Shown: in pieces, positions 43,108 through 52,341 of the stretch | Numbering within the stretch: position 1 is the first letter of the stretch | Layout: each line of letters opens with the position of its first letter | NCBI RefSeq assembly: GCF_029168335.1 | Contig: NZ_JARGYC010000005.1 | Span: forward strand, 1-64,000 | From: Psychromarinibacter sediminicola | Lineage (GTDB): Bacteria; Pseudomonadota; Alphaproteobacteria; Rhodobacterales; Rhodobacteraceae | Length of the DNA stretch: 64,000 nucleotides | Direction: 5' to 3' | Made by a program: the position numbers and the translations under genes | The notes under the pieces: model-generated | Seen by the model: the letters and a program-made list of their open reading frames with translations, nothing else | Database searches by the model: none | What the model was told of the DNA's origin: nothing

Positions 43108-44262
43108 CTAGCGGTCCTGGTCGGCCGCGAGCGTCTGTCGGGCGATGATCACCTTCTGCACGTCCGACGCCCCCTCGTAGATCCGGAGCGCGCGGATTTC
43201 GCGGTAGAGCCGCTCGGCGATATGGCCGCTGCGCACCCCGTCGCCGCCGTGAAGCTGCACGCCCATGTCGACGACCCGCTGAGCCCGGTCGGTCGCGAAG
43301 AGCTTGGCCATCGCCGCCTCGCGCGTGATGCGGGGCGCGCCGGAATCGCGGGTCCAGGCCGCGCGGTAGACCAGCAGCGCGGCAGCATCCACATCGAGCG
43401 CCATATCCGCGATATGCCCCTGAACCATCTGCAGATCGAAGAGGGGCGCGCCCTGAACCGTCCGTGTCGCGGTCCGGTCGAGCGCCTCGTCCAGCGCCCG
43501 GCGGGCAAAGCCGAGCGCCGCCGCCGCCACCGTCGACCGGAACACATCCAGCACGGACATGGCCACGGCGAACCCGCGTCCCGGCTCGCCCAGCAGCGCG
43601 GAGGCCGGGATCCGGCAATCGGTAAAGCGCAGCGTGGCCAGCGGATGCGGCGCGATGGTCTCCAGCCGCTCGGCGATCTCGAAGCCGGGAAGGCCGGCAG
43701 GGACGACGAAGGCCGAAAGCCCCTTCGCCCCCGGCGCCTCGCCGGTGCGCGCGAACAGCGTGTAGACATCGGCGATTCCGCCATTGGAAATCCAGGTCTT
43801 CTCGCCGTTCAGGACATAGTCGCCGCCGTCGCGCACCGCCGTCATCGTGGAGTTCGCCACGTCGGAGCCGGATTGCGGTTCGGTGAGGGCAAAGGCGGCA
43901 ATCGCCTGCCCGGACCGGGTCAGCGGAAGCCATTCCCGTTTCTGGGCCTCGGTCCCGAAAAGAGAGATCGCCCCGGTCCCCAACCCCTGCATGGCAAAGG
44001 CGAAATCCGCCAACCCGTCATGGCGGGCCAGCGTTTCGCGGATCAGGCAAAGGGTCCGGACATCGAGCTGCCCGTCCATTGCGCCGCTGTGTTCCAGATA
44101 GCCCGCCGCGCCGAGATGGCGCACCAGGGCCCGGCACGTCGCGTCGGTGTCCGCATGGTCGAGATCGCCCAGCCGCTCCGCCGCCCAGCCGTCGAGCGCA
44201 TCGGCCAGGGCGCGGTGGCGGTCCTCGAAGAAGGGCCAGTCGAGAAAGCTGCGATCCGCCAT
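43108..44262 (-). CDS. Acyl-CoA dehydrogenase
   Basis: A 384-residue FAD-dependent acyl-CoA dehydrogenase. [20 protein letters not shown] and [20 protein letters not shown] are the flavin and substrate-binding blocks. [20 protein letters not shown] and [16 protein letters not shown] are the C-terminal blocks, the last with the catalytic glutamate. The enzyme resembles glutaryl-CoA and aromatic-acid-pathway dehydrogenases. It is in an operon with enoyl-CoA hydratase (start and stop codons overlap as TGATG) and likely desaturates a CoA intermediate after ring cleavage. Confidence 0.9.
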   Translation of the reverse strand: MADRSFLDWPFFEDRHRALADALDGWAAERLGDLDHADTDATCRALVRHLGAAGYLEHSGAMDGQLDVRTLCLIRETLARHDGLADFAFAMQGLGTGAISLFGTEAQKREWLPLTRSGQAIAAFALTEPQSGSDVANSTMTAVRDGGDYVLNGEKTWISNGGIADVYTLFARTGEAPGAKGLSAFVVPAGLPGFEIAERLETIAPHPLATLRFTDCRIPASALLGEPGRGFAVAMSVLDVFRSTVAAAALGFARRALDEALDRTATRTVQGAPLFDLQMVQGHIADMALDVDAAALLVYRAAWTRDSGAPRITREAAMAKLFATDRAQRVVDMGVQLHGGDGVRSGHIAERLYREIRALRIYEGASDVQKVIIARQTLAADQDR

Positions 44263-45062
44263 CAGTCGCCCTCGAACACGGGTTTCTGTTTCGCCACGAA
44301 GGCGTCGTAGGCGCGCTTGAAATCGTTGCCCTGCATGCAGATCGCCTGCGCCTGTGCCTCGGATTCGATCGCCTGCTCCAGCGACATGGACCACTCCTGC
44401 GCCAGCATCGTCTTGGTCATCGCATTCGCGAAGGTCGGCCCTTTCGAAATCCGCCCGGCCAGCTCCAGCGCGGTGTCGTCCAGCGCCTCGGCCTCGACCA
44501 CGCGGTTGAAGAAGCCCCATGCTGCGCCCTCCTCGGCGGTCATGGCGCGGCCGAGATAGAGCAACTCGGACGCCCGCCCCTGGCCGATGATCCGCGGCAG
44601 GATCGCGCAGGCCCCCATGTCGCAGCCGGCCAGCCCGACACGGTTGAACAGGAACGCGACCTTTGCAGCCGGGCTCGCCACCCTGAGATCCGAGGCCATG
44701 GCGATGATCGCGCCGGCCCCGGCGCAGACGCCGTCGACAGCCGAGATCACCGGCGTGCGGCATCCGATCATCGCCTTGACCAGATCGCCGGTCATCCGCG
44801 TAAAGGCCAGGAGCTCCTTCATGGTCATGCGCGTGAGCGGCCCGATGATGTCATGCACATCTCCGCCCGACGAGAAGTTGCCGCCATTGGACAGGATGAC
44901 CACCGCGGTCACCTCGTCGTCATGCGCCAGATCGCGAAACCAGTCGCGCAGCTCGGCATAGCTGTCGAAGGTCAGAGGGTTCTTGCGCTCCGGCCGGTCC
45001 AGCCGGATGCGGGCGATCCCGTCTTCGATCGTGCACTGGAAGTGTTCCGTATCGCTTCGCAT
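44262..45062 (-). CDS. Enoyl-CoA hydratase family protein
   Basis: A 266-residue crotonase-fold protein. [15 protein letters not shown] and [16 protein letters not shown] supply the oxyanion hole, followed by [17 protein letters not shown]. The usual catalytic glutamates are not at their standard places (CAGAGAIIA and [10 protein letters not shown]), so the reaction may be ring hydrolysis or isomerisation rather than plain hydration, as in other anthranilate and benzoyl-CoA pathway crotonases. It is the first gene of a two-gene leftward operon with a palindromic operator upstream. Confidence 0.87.
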   Translation of the reverse strand: MRSDTEHFQCTIEDGIARIRLDRPERKNPLTFDSYAELRDWFRDLAHDDEVTAVVILSNGGNFSSGGDVHDIIGPLTRMTMKELLAFTRMTGDLVKAMIGCRTPVISAVDGVCAGAGAIIAMASDLRVASPAAKVAFLFNRVGLAGCDMGACAILPRIIGQGRASELLYLGRAMTAEEGAAWGFFNRVVEAEALDDTALELAGRISKGPTFANAMTKTMLAQEWSMSLEQAIESEAQAQAICMQGNDFKRAYDAFVAKQKPVFEGD

Positions 45063-45116
45063 GACATGCCCCTTCCAACAGCGTCCGGAGCTCCAGTATG
45101 GCTTGCAGCCGGAGGC

Positions 45117-45140
45117 TATTTCAAGTTCGAAACTTTAAAT
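45117..45140. promoter_or_regulatory. Near-perfect palindrome upstream of the enoyl-CoA hydratase operon
   Basis: ATTTCAAGTT (45118-45127), spacer CGA, AACTTTAAAT (45131-45140): 10-bp arms with a single mismatch. It lies 55-78 bases before the start codon in an AT-rich patch. The left arm with its preceding T matches 38181-38190 exactly, and the right arm matches 42986-42995 exactly. It is the best-preserved copy of a motif shared by the three anthranilate promoters. Confidence 0.7.
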
Positions 45141-45270
45141 CTAAATAATATGACCTGTGCCGCAAGCCGAGGACGAGCCCGGGAGCATGTATGAATTGCC
45201 GTCCCCGGCAGGCGATCTGGCGATGCGCGGCTGATCCTGCTTCCGTTTCTTCGAGACGCCGCGACGCGCC

Positions 45271-46290
45271 TTACGTCGATCCGCGCGGGATCAGTTCGAA
45301 CCCGACGTCGATCTTCTTGGCCAGGTCGCCATCGCCCAGTAGGGCCTGCGCGGCAAGGCGGCCCATCTGCTTCCGGGGCGACCGGATCGTGGTCAGCGCA
45401 GGCATGACCGCCGAGCTGACGTCGAGATCGTTGAACCCGATGATGGCAAGGTCCTGTGGCACGCGCAGGCCGCGTCGTTGCGCCTCGCCCAGCACACCGA
45501 TGGCCAATTCGTCGCTGACGCAGAACACCGCGTCGGTCGCTTCGCCAGTGTCCTGCAACTGCGCGAAGGCGGCCGCACCGGCTTCGAAGGCGACCTTGCC
45601 GTCGAACGAAATGTCATGCACGGCCTGAAGTCCCGCCGCCGCCAGGCCGTCGAGGAATCCCTGCCGCCGTCGTTGCGCGCGGAAATCGATCTGCATCTGC
45701 GCCCCGATGAAGGAGAGCTGGCGGTAACCGCGTTCGAGAAGGTGATCGACGGCCGCACGCCCGGCGTCCCGGTGCGACAGGCCGATGTTGATGTCGATCG
45801 GGTTCCCGCCGAGCTCGAGCGCCTCGACCACCGGGATCTCGGCATCGAGCAGCAGGCGGCGCGTCCCCTCGGTGTGGTCGATGCCCGAGATGATGACACC
45901 TTCCGGCCGCCAGCCCAGCACGCGGCGGCACACCAGTTCCTCGTCCTCCAGCGAATAGGCCGTGTTGGACACCATGATCTGGTAGCCACGGGGCGACAGG
46001 ATCTCGTCTGCGCCCTTGATGATCTCTCCGAAGACGCGCCCGGACAGGGAGGGCACGATCACCGTGACCAGGCTCGTCCGCGCCGATGCGAGGCTGCCGG
46101 CGTAGCGATTCGGAACGTAGCCGAGTTCGCGGACCGCTTCGTTCACCCGCGCCTTCAGCTTGTCGGAGACCGCCTCGGGCGTGTTGATGACCCGCGACAC
46201 GGTCATGATGCCCACGCCGGCGCGTTCCGCCACCTGTTTCAGCGTGACCGTCTCGCGGTCCCGCTTGGTATGAATGCCGTCGACAGCCAT
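45271..46290 (-). CDS. LacI family transcriptional regulator
   Basis: A 339-residue LacI/GntR-type repressor. The N-terminal HTH (about residues 14-65) contains VTLKQVAERAGVGIMTVSRVI and the hinge helix LASARTS. The periplasmic-binding-protein-like sensor domain (about 75-335) contains VTVIVPSLSGRVFGEIIKG and FCVSDELAIGVLGEAQRRG. It resembles regulators of gluconate and related sugar acids. It diverges from TRAP transporter 3, and a LacI-type operator lies between them, so it probably represses that operon until a sugar acid appears. Confidence 0.9.
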   Translation of the reverse strand: MAVDGIHTKRDRETVTLKQVAERAGVGIMTVSRVINTPEAVSDKLKARVNEAVRELGYVPNRYAGSLASARTSLVTVIVPSLSGRVFGEIIKGADEILSPRGYQIMVSNTAYSLEDEELVCRRVLGWRPEGVIISGIDHTEGTRRLLLDAEIPVVEALELGGNPIDINIGLSHRDAGRAAVDHLLERGYRQLSFIGAQMQIDFRAQRRRQGFLDGLAAAGLQAVHDISFDGKVAFEAGAAAFAQLQDTGEATDAVFCVSDELAIGVLGEAQRRGLRVPQDLAIIGFNDLDVSSAVMPALTTIRSPRKQMGRLAAQALLGDGDLAKKIDVGFELIPRGST

Positions 46291-46389
46291 TGCTCCAAGT
46301 CATTTGCCACATTGCCTACGGGAGCGGAAGCCTTTTGCTGACCCGCTGATCCGAGGGAGCGGAACGGCCGCACGCGGCGTCTCCGCGAT

Positions 46390-46409
46390 TTTTGGTAGCG
46401 TTCCCAAAA
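46390..46409. promoter_or_regulatory. LacI-type operator upstream of TRAP 3
   Basis: TTTTGGTAGCGTTCCCAAAA is a 20-bp imperfect palindrome centred on CG, the usual form of LacI-family sites. Sixteen of twenty positions are symmetric. It lies 54 bases before the dctP start and 100 bases before the lacI-type start. Confidence 0.65.
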
Positions 46410-46463
46410 TTGGTGTGCTAACCCCTTTCGCAGGGAGAAATGAGCTCTCAGGGGAGGACCGAC

Positions 46464-47435
46464 ATGACCGTTTTCAACCGGATCGTCGCCGCAAGCGCGG
46501 CCATTCTGATCGCCTGCGCCGCGAACGCGGCCGAACTGCGCTTTGCACATGGCAACTCTGCCACCAGCTACGAAAACCAGGCGGCGGAAGAGTTCGCGCG
46601 GCTGGTCGCCGAGAAATCGGGGGGCGACCTGACCATCGCGATCTACCCGGCCGGCCAGCTTGGCAACGCGCAGGAGATGATCGAGGGCGTCCGCCTCGGG
46701 ACGATCGACATCGGCATGGCCGGCAATCCCTGGATGACGGGGTTCAACCCGGTGCAGAACGTGCTGGACATCCCGTTTATCTTCGACGGCCCCGAGCACG
46801 TCTATCGCGTGCTTGACGGCGAGGTGGGCGAGAAGCTCGGCGAGAGCCTCGGAGAACACGACCTGAAGTTGCTGGCCTTCTGGGAAATCGGCTTTCGCAA
46901 CGTGATCAATTCGGCCCACCCGGTGAACAGCATCGACGACCTGAAGGGGCTGACGATCCGCACCACCGGCAACAAGGCCCATATCCAGGCCTTCGAGCTT
47001 CTGGGGGCGAACCCGCAGCCGATGCCGTTCGGCGAAGTCTATCTCGCGCTTCAGACCAACGTGATCGACGGAACCGAGCATCCCGTGACCGAGGTCTACG
47101 CGATGAAGTTCCAGGAAGTGACCGACTACATGACGCTGACCATGCACGCCTACACGGCGCTGCCGGTCTTCATGAACGAAGGCCGCTGGAACGGCCTGAG
47201 CGCGGATCAGCAGGCATGGATCCACAACGCCGCCGTCGAGGCGACCGCCTTCCAGCGCGAGCTTATCGCGAAGGAGAGCGCCGCGCGGCTTCAGGACCTC
47301 AAGGACGCGGGCATGGAAGTGTCCGAGGGCGTCGACCGCGGGGCGATGCGCGATGCCGTCTACGAGCAGGTCAAGAGCGCCTACGAGGAACAGTTCGGGA
47401 CCGAGCTGACCGCGGCCATCGAAGCGGCGCGGTAA
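46464..47435 (+). CDS. dctP: TRAP transporter 3 substrate-binding protein (DctP)
   Basis: A 323-residue periplasmic binding protein. The signal peptide ends near ANAA-EL (about residue 23). Family blocks are LTIAIYPAGQLGNAQEMIEG, LKGLTIRTTGNKAHIQAFELL with the ligand-binding arginine, and GEVYLALQTNVIDGTEHP. A GGGGAGGA site precedes the ATG at 46464, ruling out an in-frame upstream ATG at 46440. It heads an operon under a likely LacI operator. The ligand is inferred to be a sugar acid or related carboxylate. Confidence 0.9.
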   Translation: MTVFNRIVAASAAILIACAANAAELRFAHGNSATSYENQAAEEFARLVAEKSGGDLTIAIYPAGQLGNAQEMIEGVRLGTIDIGMAGNPWMTGFNPVQNVLDIPFIFDGPEHVYRVLDGEVGEKLGESLGEHDLKLLAFWEIGFRNVINSAHPVNSIDDLKGLTIRTTGNKAHIQAFELLGANPQPMPFGEVYLALQTNVIDGTEHPVTEVYAMKFQEVTDYMTLTMHAYTALPVFMNEGRWNGLSADQQAWIHNAAVEATAFQRELIAKESAARLQDLKDAGMEVSEGVDRGAMRDAVYEQVKSAYEEQFGTELTAAIEAAR

Positions 47436-47924
47436 GTGGCTGACGGGTCCGGCAGCATCGTGTCGGCGGGCTGGAGAACCTGGTTTCACCGTACCGTCGA
47501 CGCGATGCTGGGGCTGCTGCTTCTGGCCATCGTTACAATAACGCTGGTGGCGACCTTCAATCGCTACCTCTGGGAAGGTGCGCTTCCCTGGGCGGTCGAG
47601 GCATCGATGCTGATGTGGGCGTGGATGATCCAGCTTTCGGTGTTGCGCGCGGCGCATATTCGGGTGGATTTCTTCATCGACCTCGCACCGCCGCGGCTGC
47701 GTCCGCTGCTTGACCTCATGATCGCGATCATCTGCCTGGGAACGCTCTACGTGCTGACCGACTCCGCCCTCGGCATGGCCAGATTCACGGCAGACGACTT
47801 CTTCATCGCGCTGCCCCGGGTGTCGCGCCAATGGCTGTACATCCCGCTGCTCGTGGTCGGCCCGCTTTGGGCGGTGCGCATCGGGCTGGAAGCTTACGAG
47901 CGCTGGAGGGGCTCGGCCGCATGA
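47436..47924 (+). CDS. dctQ: TRAP transporter 3 small permease (DctQ)
   Basis: A 162-residue membrane subunit with four hydrophobic segments (about 24-46, 55-75, 90-110 and 130-150). LRAAHIRVDFFIDLAPPRL is the conserved DctQ loop. It starts at a GTG directly after the dctP stop with no intercistronic hairpin, unlike the other two TRAP operons in this window, and overlaps dctM by ATGA. Confidence 0.88.
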   Translation: MADGSGSIVSAGWRTWFHRTVDAMLGLLLLAIVTITLVATFNRYLWEGALPWAVEASMLMWAWMIQLSVLRAAHIRVDFFIDLAPPRLRPLLDLMIAIICLGTLYVLTDSALGMARFTADDFFIALPRVSRQWLYIPLLVVGPLWAVRIGLEAYERWRGSAA

Positions 47925-49216
47925 ACACGCTCGTGCTTGTCGGGTCGATGCTGATCCTGGCCTTTCTGGGGGTGCCGATCGTCTTCGCGATGCTGGGGGC
48001 CTCGTTGCTGACGATCGCGATCTATCGCCCGTTCTTCCCCGACGAGATATTCGCACAGTATTTCGTCGCCGGCGTGCAGAACTATCCCCTGCTCGCACTC
48101 GGCTTTTTCTTCCTTGTGGGCGAGTGGATGAACTCCGGCGGGATCACCCAGCGCATCGTGACCTTCGCCAATTCGCTGGTGGGCCATATCCGGGGCGGGC
48201 TGGCGCAGACCAATATCGCCTCGTCGATGATGTTCGCGGGGATTTCGGGCTCGGCGCTGGCGGATACCGCGGCGCTTGGTTCGGTGCTGATCCCGTCGAT
48301 GAAGAAGTCGGGATACGGGGCAGGGTTCTCGGCCGCCGTCACCCAGACCTCTGCGGTGATCGGGCCGATCATTCCGCCCTCGATCCCCATGATCGTCTTC
48401 GCCTTCCTGGCCGAGGTCTCCATAGGCCAGATGTTCGTCGCCGGGATTCTGCCGGGGCTGCTTGTCGGCGTGGGCTTGATGGCGGTTGCCTACGTCATCA
48501 GCAGCCGGCGCGGCTATCCGGTTTCCAGTCAGGCCGGTCCAGGCGAGATCTGGCGCAGCTTCGTCAGCGCGATCGCCGCCCTTCTGGCGCCGGTCCTGAT
48601 CATCGGCGGCGTGCTCGGCGGCGTCTTCACCGCGACCGAGGCCGGGGCGGTCGCCGCGCTCTATGCCTTTGTCATCGGCCGGTTCTGGCTGCGCGAGCTG
48701 AGCTGGACCGGGGCGGCGCGCGGGCTCGTTCGGGCGGCAACGGGGACGGGCCAGGTGCTTGTGATCCTCGGCGCGGCGTCGCTGTTTGCGTTCCTGATTG
48801 CCGAGTTCCGTGTCAGCCAGGACATCGCCAATCTGGTCTTCTCGATCTCCGACCGGCCCTGGGTCTTTCTGCTGCTGTTGAACGTCACGCTTCTGATCAT
48901 CGGCCTGTTCCTGGAAAACCTGCCCGTCATGATCATCATGGTCCCGATCTTCTACCCGATCGCGTTGGAGCTTGGCATCGACCCGATCCATTTCGGGATC
49001 GTCTTCGTGCTGACCTCTCTGATCGGGCTGTGCACACCGCCGATCGGCATCCTGATCTACATGTCCGCGACCCTGGCCGGGTGCCGCCCCGAAGAGGTCA
49101 TCCGCGAAAGCCTGCCCTTCATCGCGGTACTGATCGGCGCGGTTCTGGTGGTGACCTTCGTGCCCGCCATCGCCTTGACGCTGCCCGAGCTGTTCTTCGA
49201 CCGGAGCCAGCCGTGA
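47921..49216 (+). CDS. dctM: TRAP transporter 3 large permease (DctM)
   Basis: A 431-residue multi-spanning permease. NSGGITQRIVTFANSLVGHI and QTNIASSMMFAGISGSALADT are followed by SAVIGPIIPPSIPMIVFAFL, ATEAGAVAALYAFVIG and LCTPPIGILIYMSATLAG. It forms the transport channel with DctQ. Both ends overlap neighbours (ATGA with dctQ, GTGA with the cyclase gene), so transport and the first enzyme are translated together. Confidence 0.9.
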   Translation: MNTLVLVGSMLILAFLGVPIVFAMLGASLLTIAIYRPFFPDEIFAQYFVAGVQNYPLLALGFFFLVGEWMNSGGITQRIVTFANSLVGHIRGGLAQTNIASSMMFAGISGSALADTAALGSVLIPSMKKSGYGAGFSAAVTQTSAVIGPIIPPSIPMIVFAFLAEVSIGQMFVAGILPGLLVGVGLMAVAYVISSRRGYPVSSQAGPGEIWRSFVSAIAALLAPVLIIGGVLGGVFTATEAGAVAALYAFVIGRFWLRELSWTGAARGLVRAATGTGQVLVILGAASLFAFLIAEFRVSQDIANLVFSISDRPWVFLLLLNVTLLIIGLFLENLPVMIIMVPIFYPIALELGIDPIHFGIVFVLTSLIGLCTPPIGILIYMSATLAGCRPEEVIRESLPFIAVLIGAVLVVTFVPAIALTLPELFFDRSQP

Positions 49217-49890
49217 CCCGGCGCGTCATCGACCTGTCGGTCCCGATCGAGACCGGGCATTTCCGCTGGACTGTCGAGCGAAGGCTGCTGAAAAGCCACG
49301 ACACGCCGGGCAGCTACACGCAGGCCACCTGGATCGGTTGGCCGATCCACGGGTTCAGCCATATGGATGCCGGGCGGCATTTCCAGCCCGGAGGGCAGAC
49401 GACCTCGGACATTCCGCTGGACCGCTGCATCGGGTCTGCCGTGGTGCTGGACCTGACCGAGGCGCAGGAAAACGCGCCGATCCCCACCGAACTGATCGAA
49501 CGGGCGGGGGCCGACCTTCGAGAGGGCGACATTGCCCTGCTGCACACGGGCTGGGACCGGCGTGCCTCGATCAGCGAGCCGCGCTTCTGGGACACCGCGC
49601 CGTGGATGGCGGCCGAGGGCTGCCGGTTCCTGCGCAGTCGCGGGATCAAGGCGGTCGGCTTCGACTTTCCGCAGGATCGGTGCATCCGCGATTTCGTCAC
49701 CGGCGCCCGCAAGCCCGCGCTCGAGGAGAACACCACGCATGTCGAGCTGCTTCTGCACGGGATCACGATGATGGAATACCTGTGCAATTTCGGCGCGATC
49801 TCACGGCCCAGGGTCGAGTTCGTCGCTCTGCCGCTGAGCATTCCGGACTGCGACGGCGCCCCCGTGCGCGCCATCGCCATCGAATCTTGA
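49213..49890 (+). CDS. Cyclase family (kynurenine-formamidase-like) metallohydrolase
   Basis: A 225-residue protein of the cyclase/KynB family. The metal-binding motif is WPIHGFSHMDAGRHF, with His46, His50, Asp52 and His56 matching HG-x2-H-x-D-x3-H. GDIALLHTGWDRR and KAVGFDFPQD are further family blocks. Members hydrolyse N-formylkynurenine, isatin or lactones, or act on sugar-derived substrates. Its place in a LacI-controlled TRAP operon favours a lactonase or similar role. It is also the only formamidase-like protein in the window, and so a candidate for the missing KynB step. The start is GTG. Confidence 0.78.
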   Translation: MTRRVIDLSVPIETGHFRWTVERRLLKSHDTPGSYTQATWIGWPIHGFSHMDAGRHFQPGGQTTSDIPLDRCIGSAVVLDLTEAQENAPIPTELIERAGADLREGDIALLHTGWDRRASISEPRFWDTAPWMAAEGCRFLRSRGIKAVGFDFPQDRCIRDFVTGARKPALEENTTHVELLLHGITMMEYLCNFGAISRPRVEFVALPLSIPDCDGAPVRAIAIES

Positions 49891-49918
49891 ATCGTCGAAC
49901 CTTGAAAGGGAAACTGTC

Positions 49919-50956
49919 ATGACCGTCCTGACGTCGCCTGCATCGTTAAGCCCGGGGCATCGCAAGTCGGTCGGCGAATTGCCGATCTTCGAGCCGATGG
50001 CGGGAACGGTCATCGCCGAACCGCCGGGCAACGAGGAAGGGTACTGGGTCGGCGGCCCGAGCCCGGTCTTCGACGAGAACAGCCAGAAGCTCTACCTGTC
50101 GATCCGCCGCCGCACGAAACTCCTGGAACACGGGCGCGCGGGGCGCGGCGGGGAAACCGCGATCCTGGAGAGCGCCGACGGCGAGACCTATTCCGAGGTC
50201 TGGAAGGCCGACAAATCCGCGTTCGAGGCGCTGTCGATCGAAAAGTCCTGCCTCGTGCAGACCAGCGACGGCCGCTTCCGGCTCTACGTGTCCTACACCG
50301 CGATATTCGACTATCGCTGGCGTATCGCGATGATCGAGGCCGACACGCCTGCGAACCTCGACCCCGCGACCGCCAAGGTCGTGCTGACTTCCGAGATGAC
50401 GGGGACCGAGGGCGTGAAGGATCCGGTGATCTACAATGTCGGCGGGCTGTGGCACATGTTCGCCAACTGCTGCCCGACGCCCGAGGCAGGCGATCCCGGC
50501 CGACTGAACCGGATGCACAAGGAGGGCAACGCCTTCGTCTCGGGCGAGATGCCTTGTCCCTCGGGCCTGGCGACCAGTCACGACGGTATCAACTGGAACT
50601 GGCAGGGCGTCGTGCTGCCCACGGGCGACGGCTGGGACAGGTACCTTGCCCGCTTTACCTCGCTGATCCACACGCCGCCCTTCTTCACCTGCATCTACGA
50701 CGGCCGTCCCAATATCGGTCCGGCCTATTGCGAAAACCCCGGCCTGGCGATCAGCTTCGACCTGCGGACCTTCCACAAGCTGGGGCACGAACGCGGCATC
50801 CTGCGCTCGCCCCACGGGCGCGGCGGGCTGCGCTATGTCGAGGCGCTGATCGTCGGGACGGACCTGTTCTACTTCTACGAGATCGCCCGGCCGGACTTTG
50901 CGCACGAACTCCGGACGATCCGTATGCCGCTCGGCGCGGGTGGCCTGTCGATCTGA
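49919..50956 (+). CDS. Beta-propeller glycosidase-like protein (GH43/GH32-like fold)
   Basis: A 345-residue protein with repeated W/Y-rich beta-blade segments typical of five-bladed glycoside hydrolase folds. Examples are GYWVGGPSPVFDENSQKLYL, GVKDPVIYNVGGLWHMFANC, CPSGLATSHDGINW and IYDGRPNIGPAYCEN. Acidic residues in the blade loops (PSPVFDE, KDPVIY) could be catalytic. No signal peptide is visible, so it would act on a cytoplasmic glycoside or related sugar derivative. Exact family and substrate are not identifiable from sequence alone. It lies between the cyclase gene and the SAF oxidoreductase gene, overlapping the latter by TGATG. Confidence 0.65.
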   Translation: MTVLTSPASLSPGHRKSVGELPIFEPMAGTVIAEPPGNEEGYWVGGPSPVFDENSQKLYLSIRRRTKLLEHGRAGRGGETAILESADGETYSEVWKADKSAFEALSIEKSCLVQTSDGRFRLYVSYTAIFDYRWRIAMIEADTPANLDPATAKVVLTSEMTGTEGVKDPVIYNVGGLWHMFANCCPTPEAGDPGRLNRMHKEGNAFVSGEMPCPSGLATSHDGINWNWQGVVLPTGDGWDRYLARFTSLIHTPPFFTCIYDGRPNIGPAYCENPGLAISFDLRTFHKLGHERGILRSPHGRGGLRYVEALIVGTDLFYFYEIARPDFAHELRTIRMPLGAGGLSI

Positions 50957-52341
50957 TGGACATCTCCACGCTTCTTGCCCGGTCGGGCCCGGTGCCCACC
51001 CGCGGCACGCTGATCGGGGTCGGCCAGTTCGGCCGGACCCTGCTGATGCAGTCGCGGCGTATCGCGCTTCTGGATCTGCGGGTGTTGTGCGACCTGAACA
51101 TCGACCGGATGACGGCCTATGCCCTGTCGGCGGGGCTGGGCGAGGACGACATCGTCGCCACCGGATCCCGCCAACGGGCGCTGGCGGCGCTCGAAGCCGG
51201 GCAGACCGTGCTGACCGACGATCCCGAGCTTGCCGTGTCGCTGCCCGCCGACGTGGTGGTCGAGGCGACCGGGAATGCCGAGGCCGGCGCGCGCAATGTC
51301 GAGGCGGCGATCGGGCAGGGGCGCCACGTCTGCCTGGTGTCCAAGGAGACCGACAGCGTCGCCGGCCCGATCCTGGCACGCCGGGCTGCGGCGGCGGGTG
51401 TCGTGCTCAGCCAGGTCGACGGCGATCAGCCAAGCCTGCTGCTGGGGCTTCTGTCGCGTGCCCGGGCGCTCGGGTTGAAGGTGGCGGGGGCCGGGAAATC
51501 CTCGGAGCACGATTTCGTCTGGTCGCCGTCCATGGGGCGCGTGCGGGCGCAAGGGCTGGAACACTCCGCCCCCTTTCCCGAGGATCTGTGGGCGTCCGAC
51601 ATCCCCCTGCCGGACCTGGTCGCGCGGCGGGCGGACGCCCTCTCTGCGATCCCGCAGCGCACGCCGCCCGATTTCTGCGAGATGTGCCTTGTCGCCAATG
51701 CCTCCGGCCTGCGTCCCGACCGGCCGGAGATGATCGCCGCCATCGCGCGTCCGCTGGAACTGCCCGATCTGTTTCGGGGGGCCGAATACGGCGGCGCGTT
51801 CACGGCCGGCGGCACGCTCGACATCTTCAACTGCCTGCGCCGGGACGACGAGATCAGCGCGGCGGGCGGCGTCTTCGCCGTGCTGGAAACCCCGGATGCG
51901 GACACCGGAGAGCTGTTCCGGGCCAAGGGCATCCCGGTAAGCCGCGATGCGCGGCACGTGCTGGTCTACAATCCGACGCATCTTCTGGGGGTCGAGGCGC
52001 CGATGTCGATCATGGTCCCGCACCGGCTGGGGCTGTCGACCGGCGCACAGCGCGCGCGCCCCGTCTGCGATGTCGCGATGCGCGCCGATCGCGACTTTGC
52101 ACCTGGCGAGCGGCTGGCCGACCTTGGCCACCATCACCGGATCGAAGGGATCTCGCCCCTGCTGACCGACTACGCCCCGCTCGGAGACGCGGCGGCGGTG
52201 CCCTATTTCCTTGCGATCGAGGCCCGGCTGGCGCGGCCCGTACGGGCGGGTGCGATGATCACCTGCGGCGATATCGAACTGCCGGCCGGACGCCTGCTTG
52301 AGCTGCGCCGCGAACAGGATGCAACCGAGGCATGGACATGA
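50956..52341 (+). CDS. NAD(P)-dependent oxidoreductase with SAF domain (COG4091-like)
   Basis: A 461-residue protein of the group labelled predicted homoserine dehydrogenase with SAF domain. The N-terminal Rossmann fold contains TLIGVGQFGRTLLMQSRRI and VVVEATGNAEAGARNVEAAI. A central catalytic region includes AGAGKSSEHDFVWSPSMG. The SAF-like domain is C-terminal (about 395-455, ARPVRAGAMITCGDIELPAG). True homoserine dehydrogenation is unlikely in this setting; oxidation of a branched sugar or sugar acid is more plausible. It overlaps the following dehydrogenase gene by 10 bases. Confidence 0.78.
   Translation: MDISTLLARSGPVPTRGTLIGVGQFGRTLLMQSRRIALLDLRVLCDLNIDRMTAYALSAGLGEDDIVATGSRQRALAALEAGQTVLTDDPELAVSLPADVVVEATGNAEAGARNVEAAIGQGRHVCLVSKETDSVAGPILARRAAAAGVVLSQVDGDQPSLLLGLLSRARALGLKVAGAGKSSEHDFVWSPSMGRVRAQGLEHSAPFPEDLWASDIPLPDLVARRADALSAIPQRTPPDFCEMCLVANASGLRPDRPEMIAAIARPLELPDLFRGAEYGGAFTAGGTLDIFNCLRRDDEISAAGGVFAVLETPDADTGELFRAKGIPVSRDARHVLVYNPTHLLGVEAPMSIMVPHRLGLSTGAQRARPVCDVAMRADRDFAPGERLADLGHHHRIEGISPLLTDYAPLGDAAAVPYFLAIEARLARPVRAGAMITCGDIELPAGRLLELRREQDATEAWT

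Noticed and set aside
49213-49890. Naming the cyclase-family protein kynB outright
   Set aside because: The metal motif fits, but its operon serves a different transporter and the motif lacks the usual proline. Only a possible backup role is suggested.
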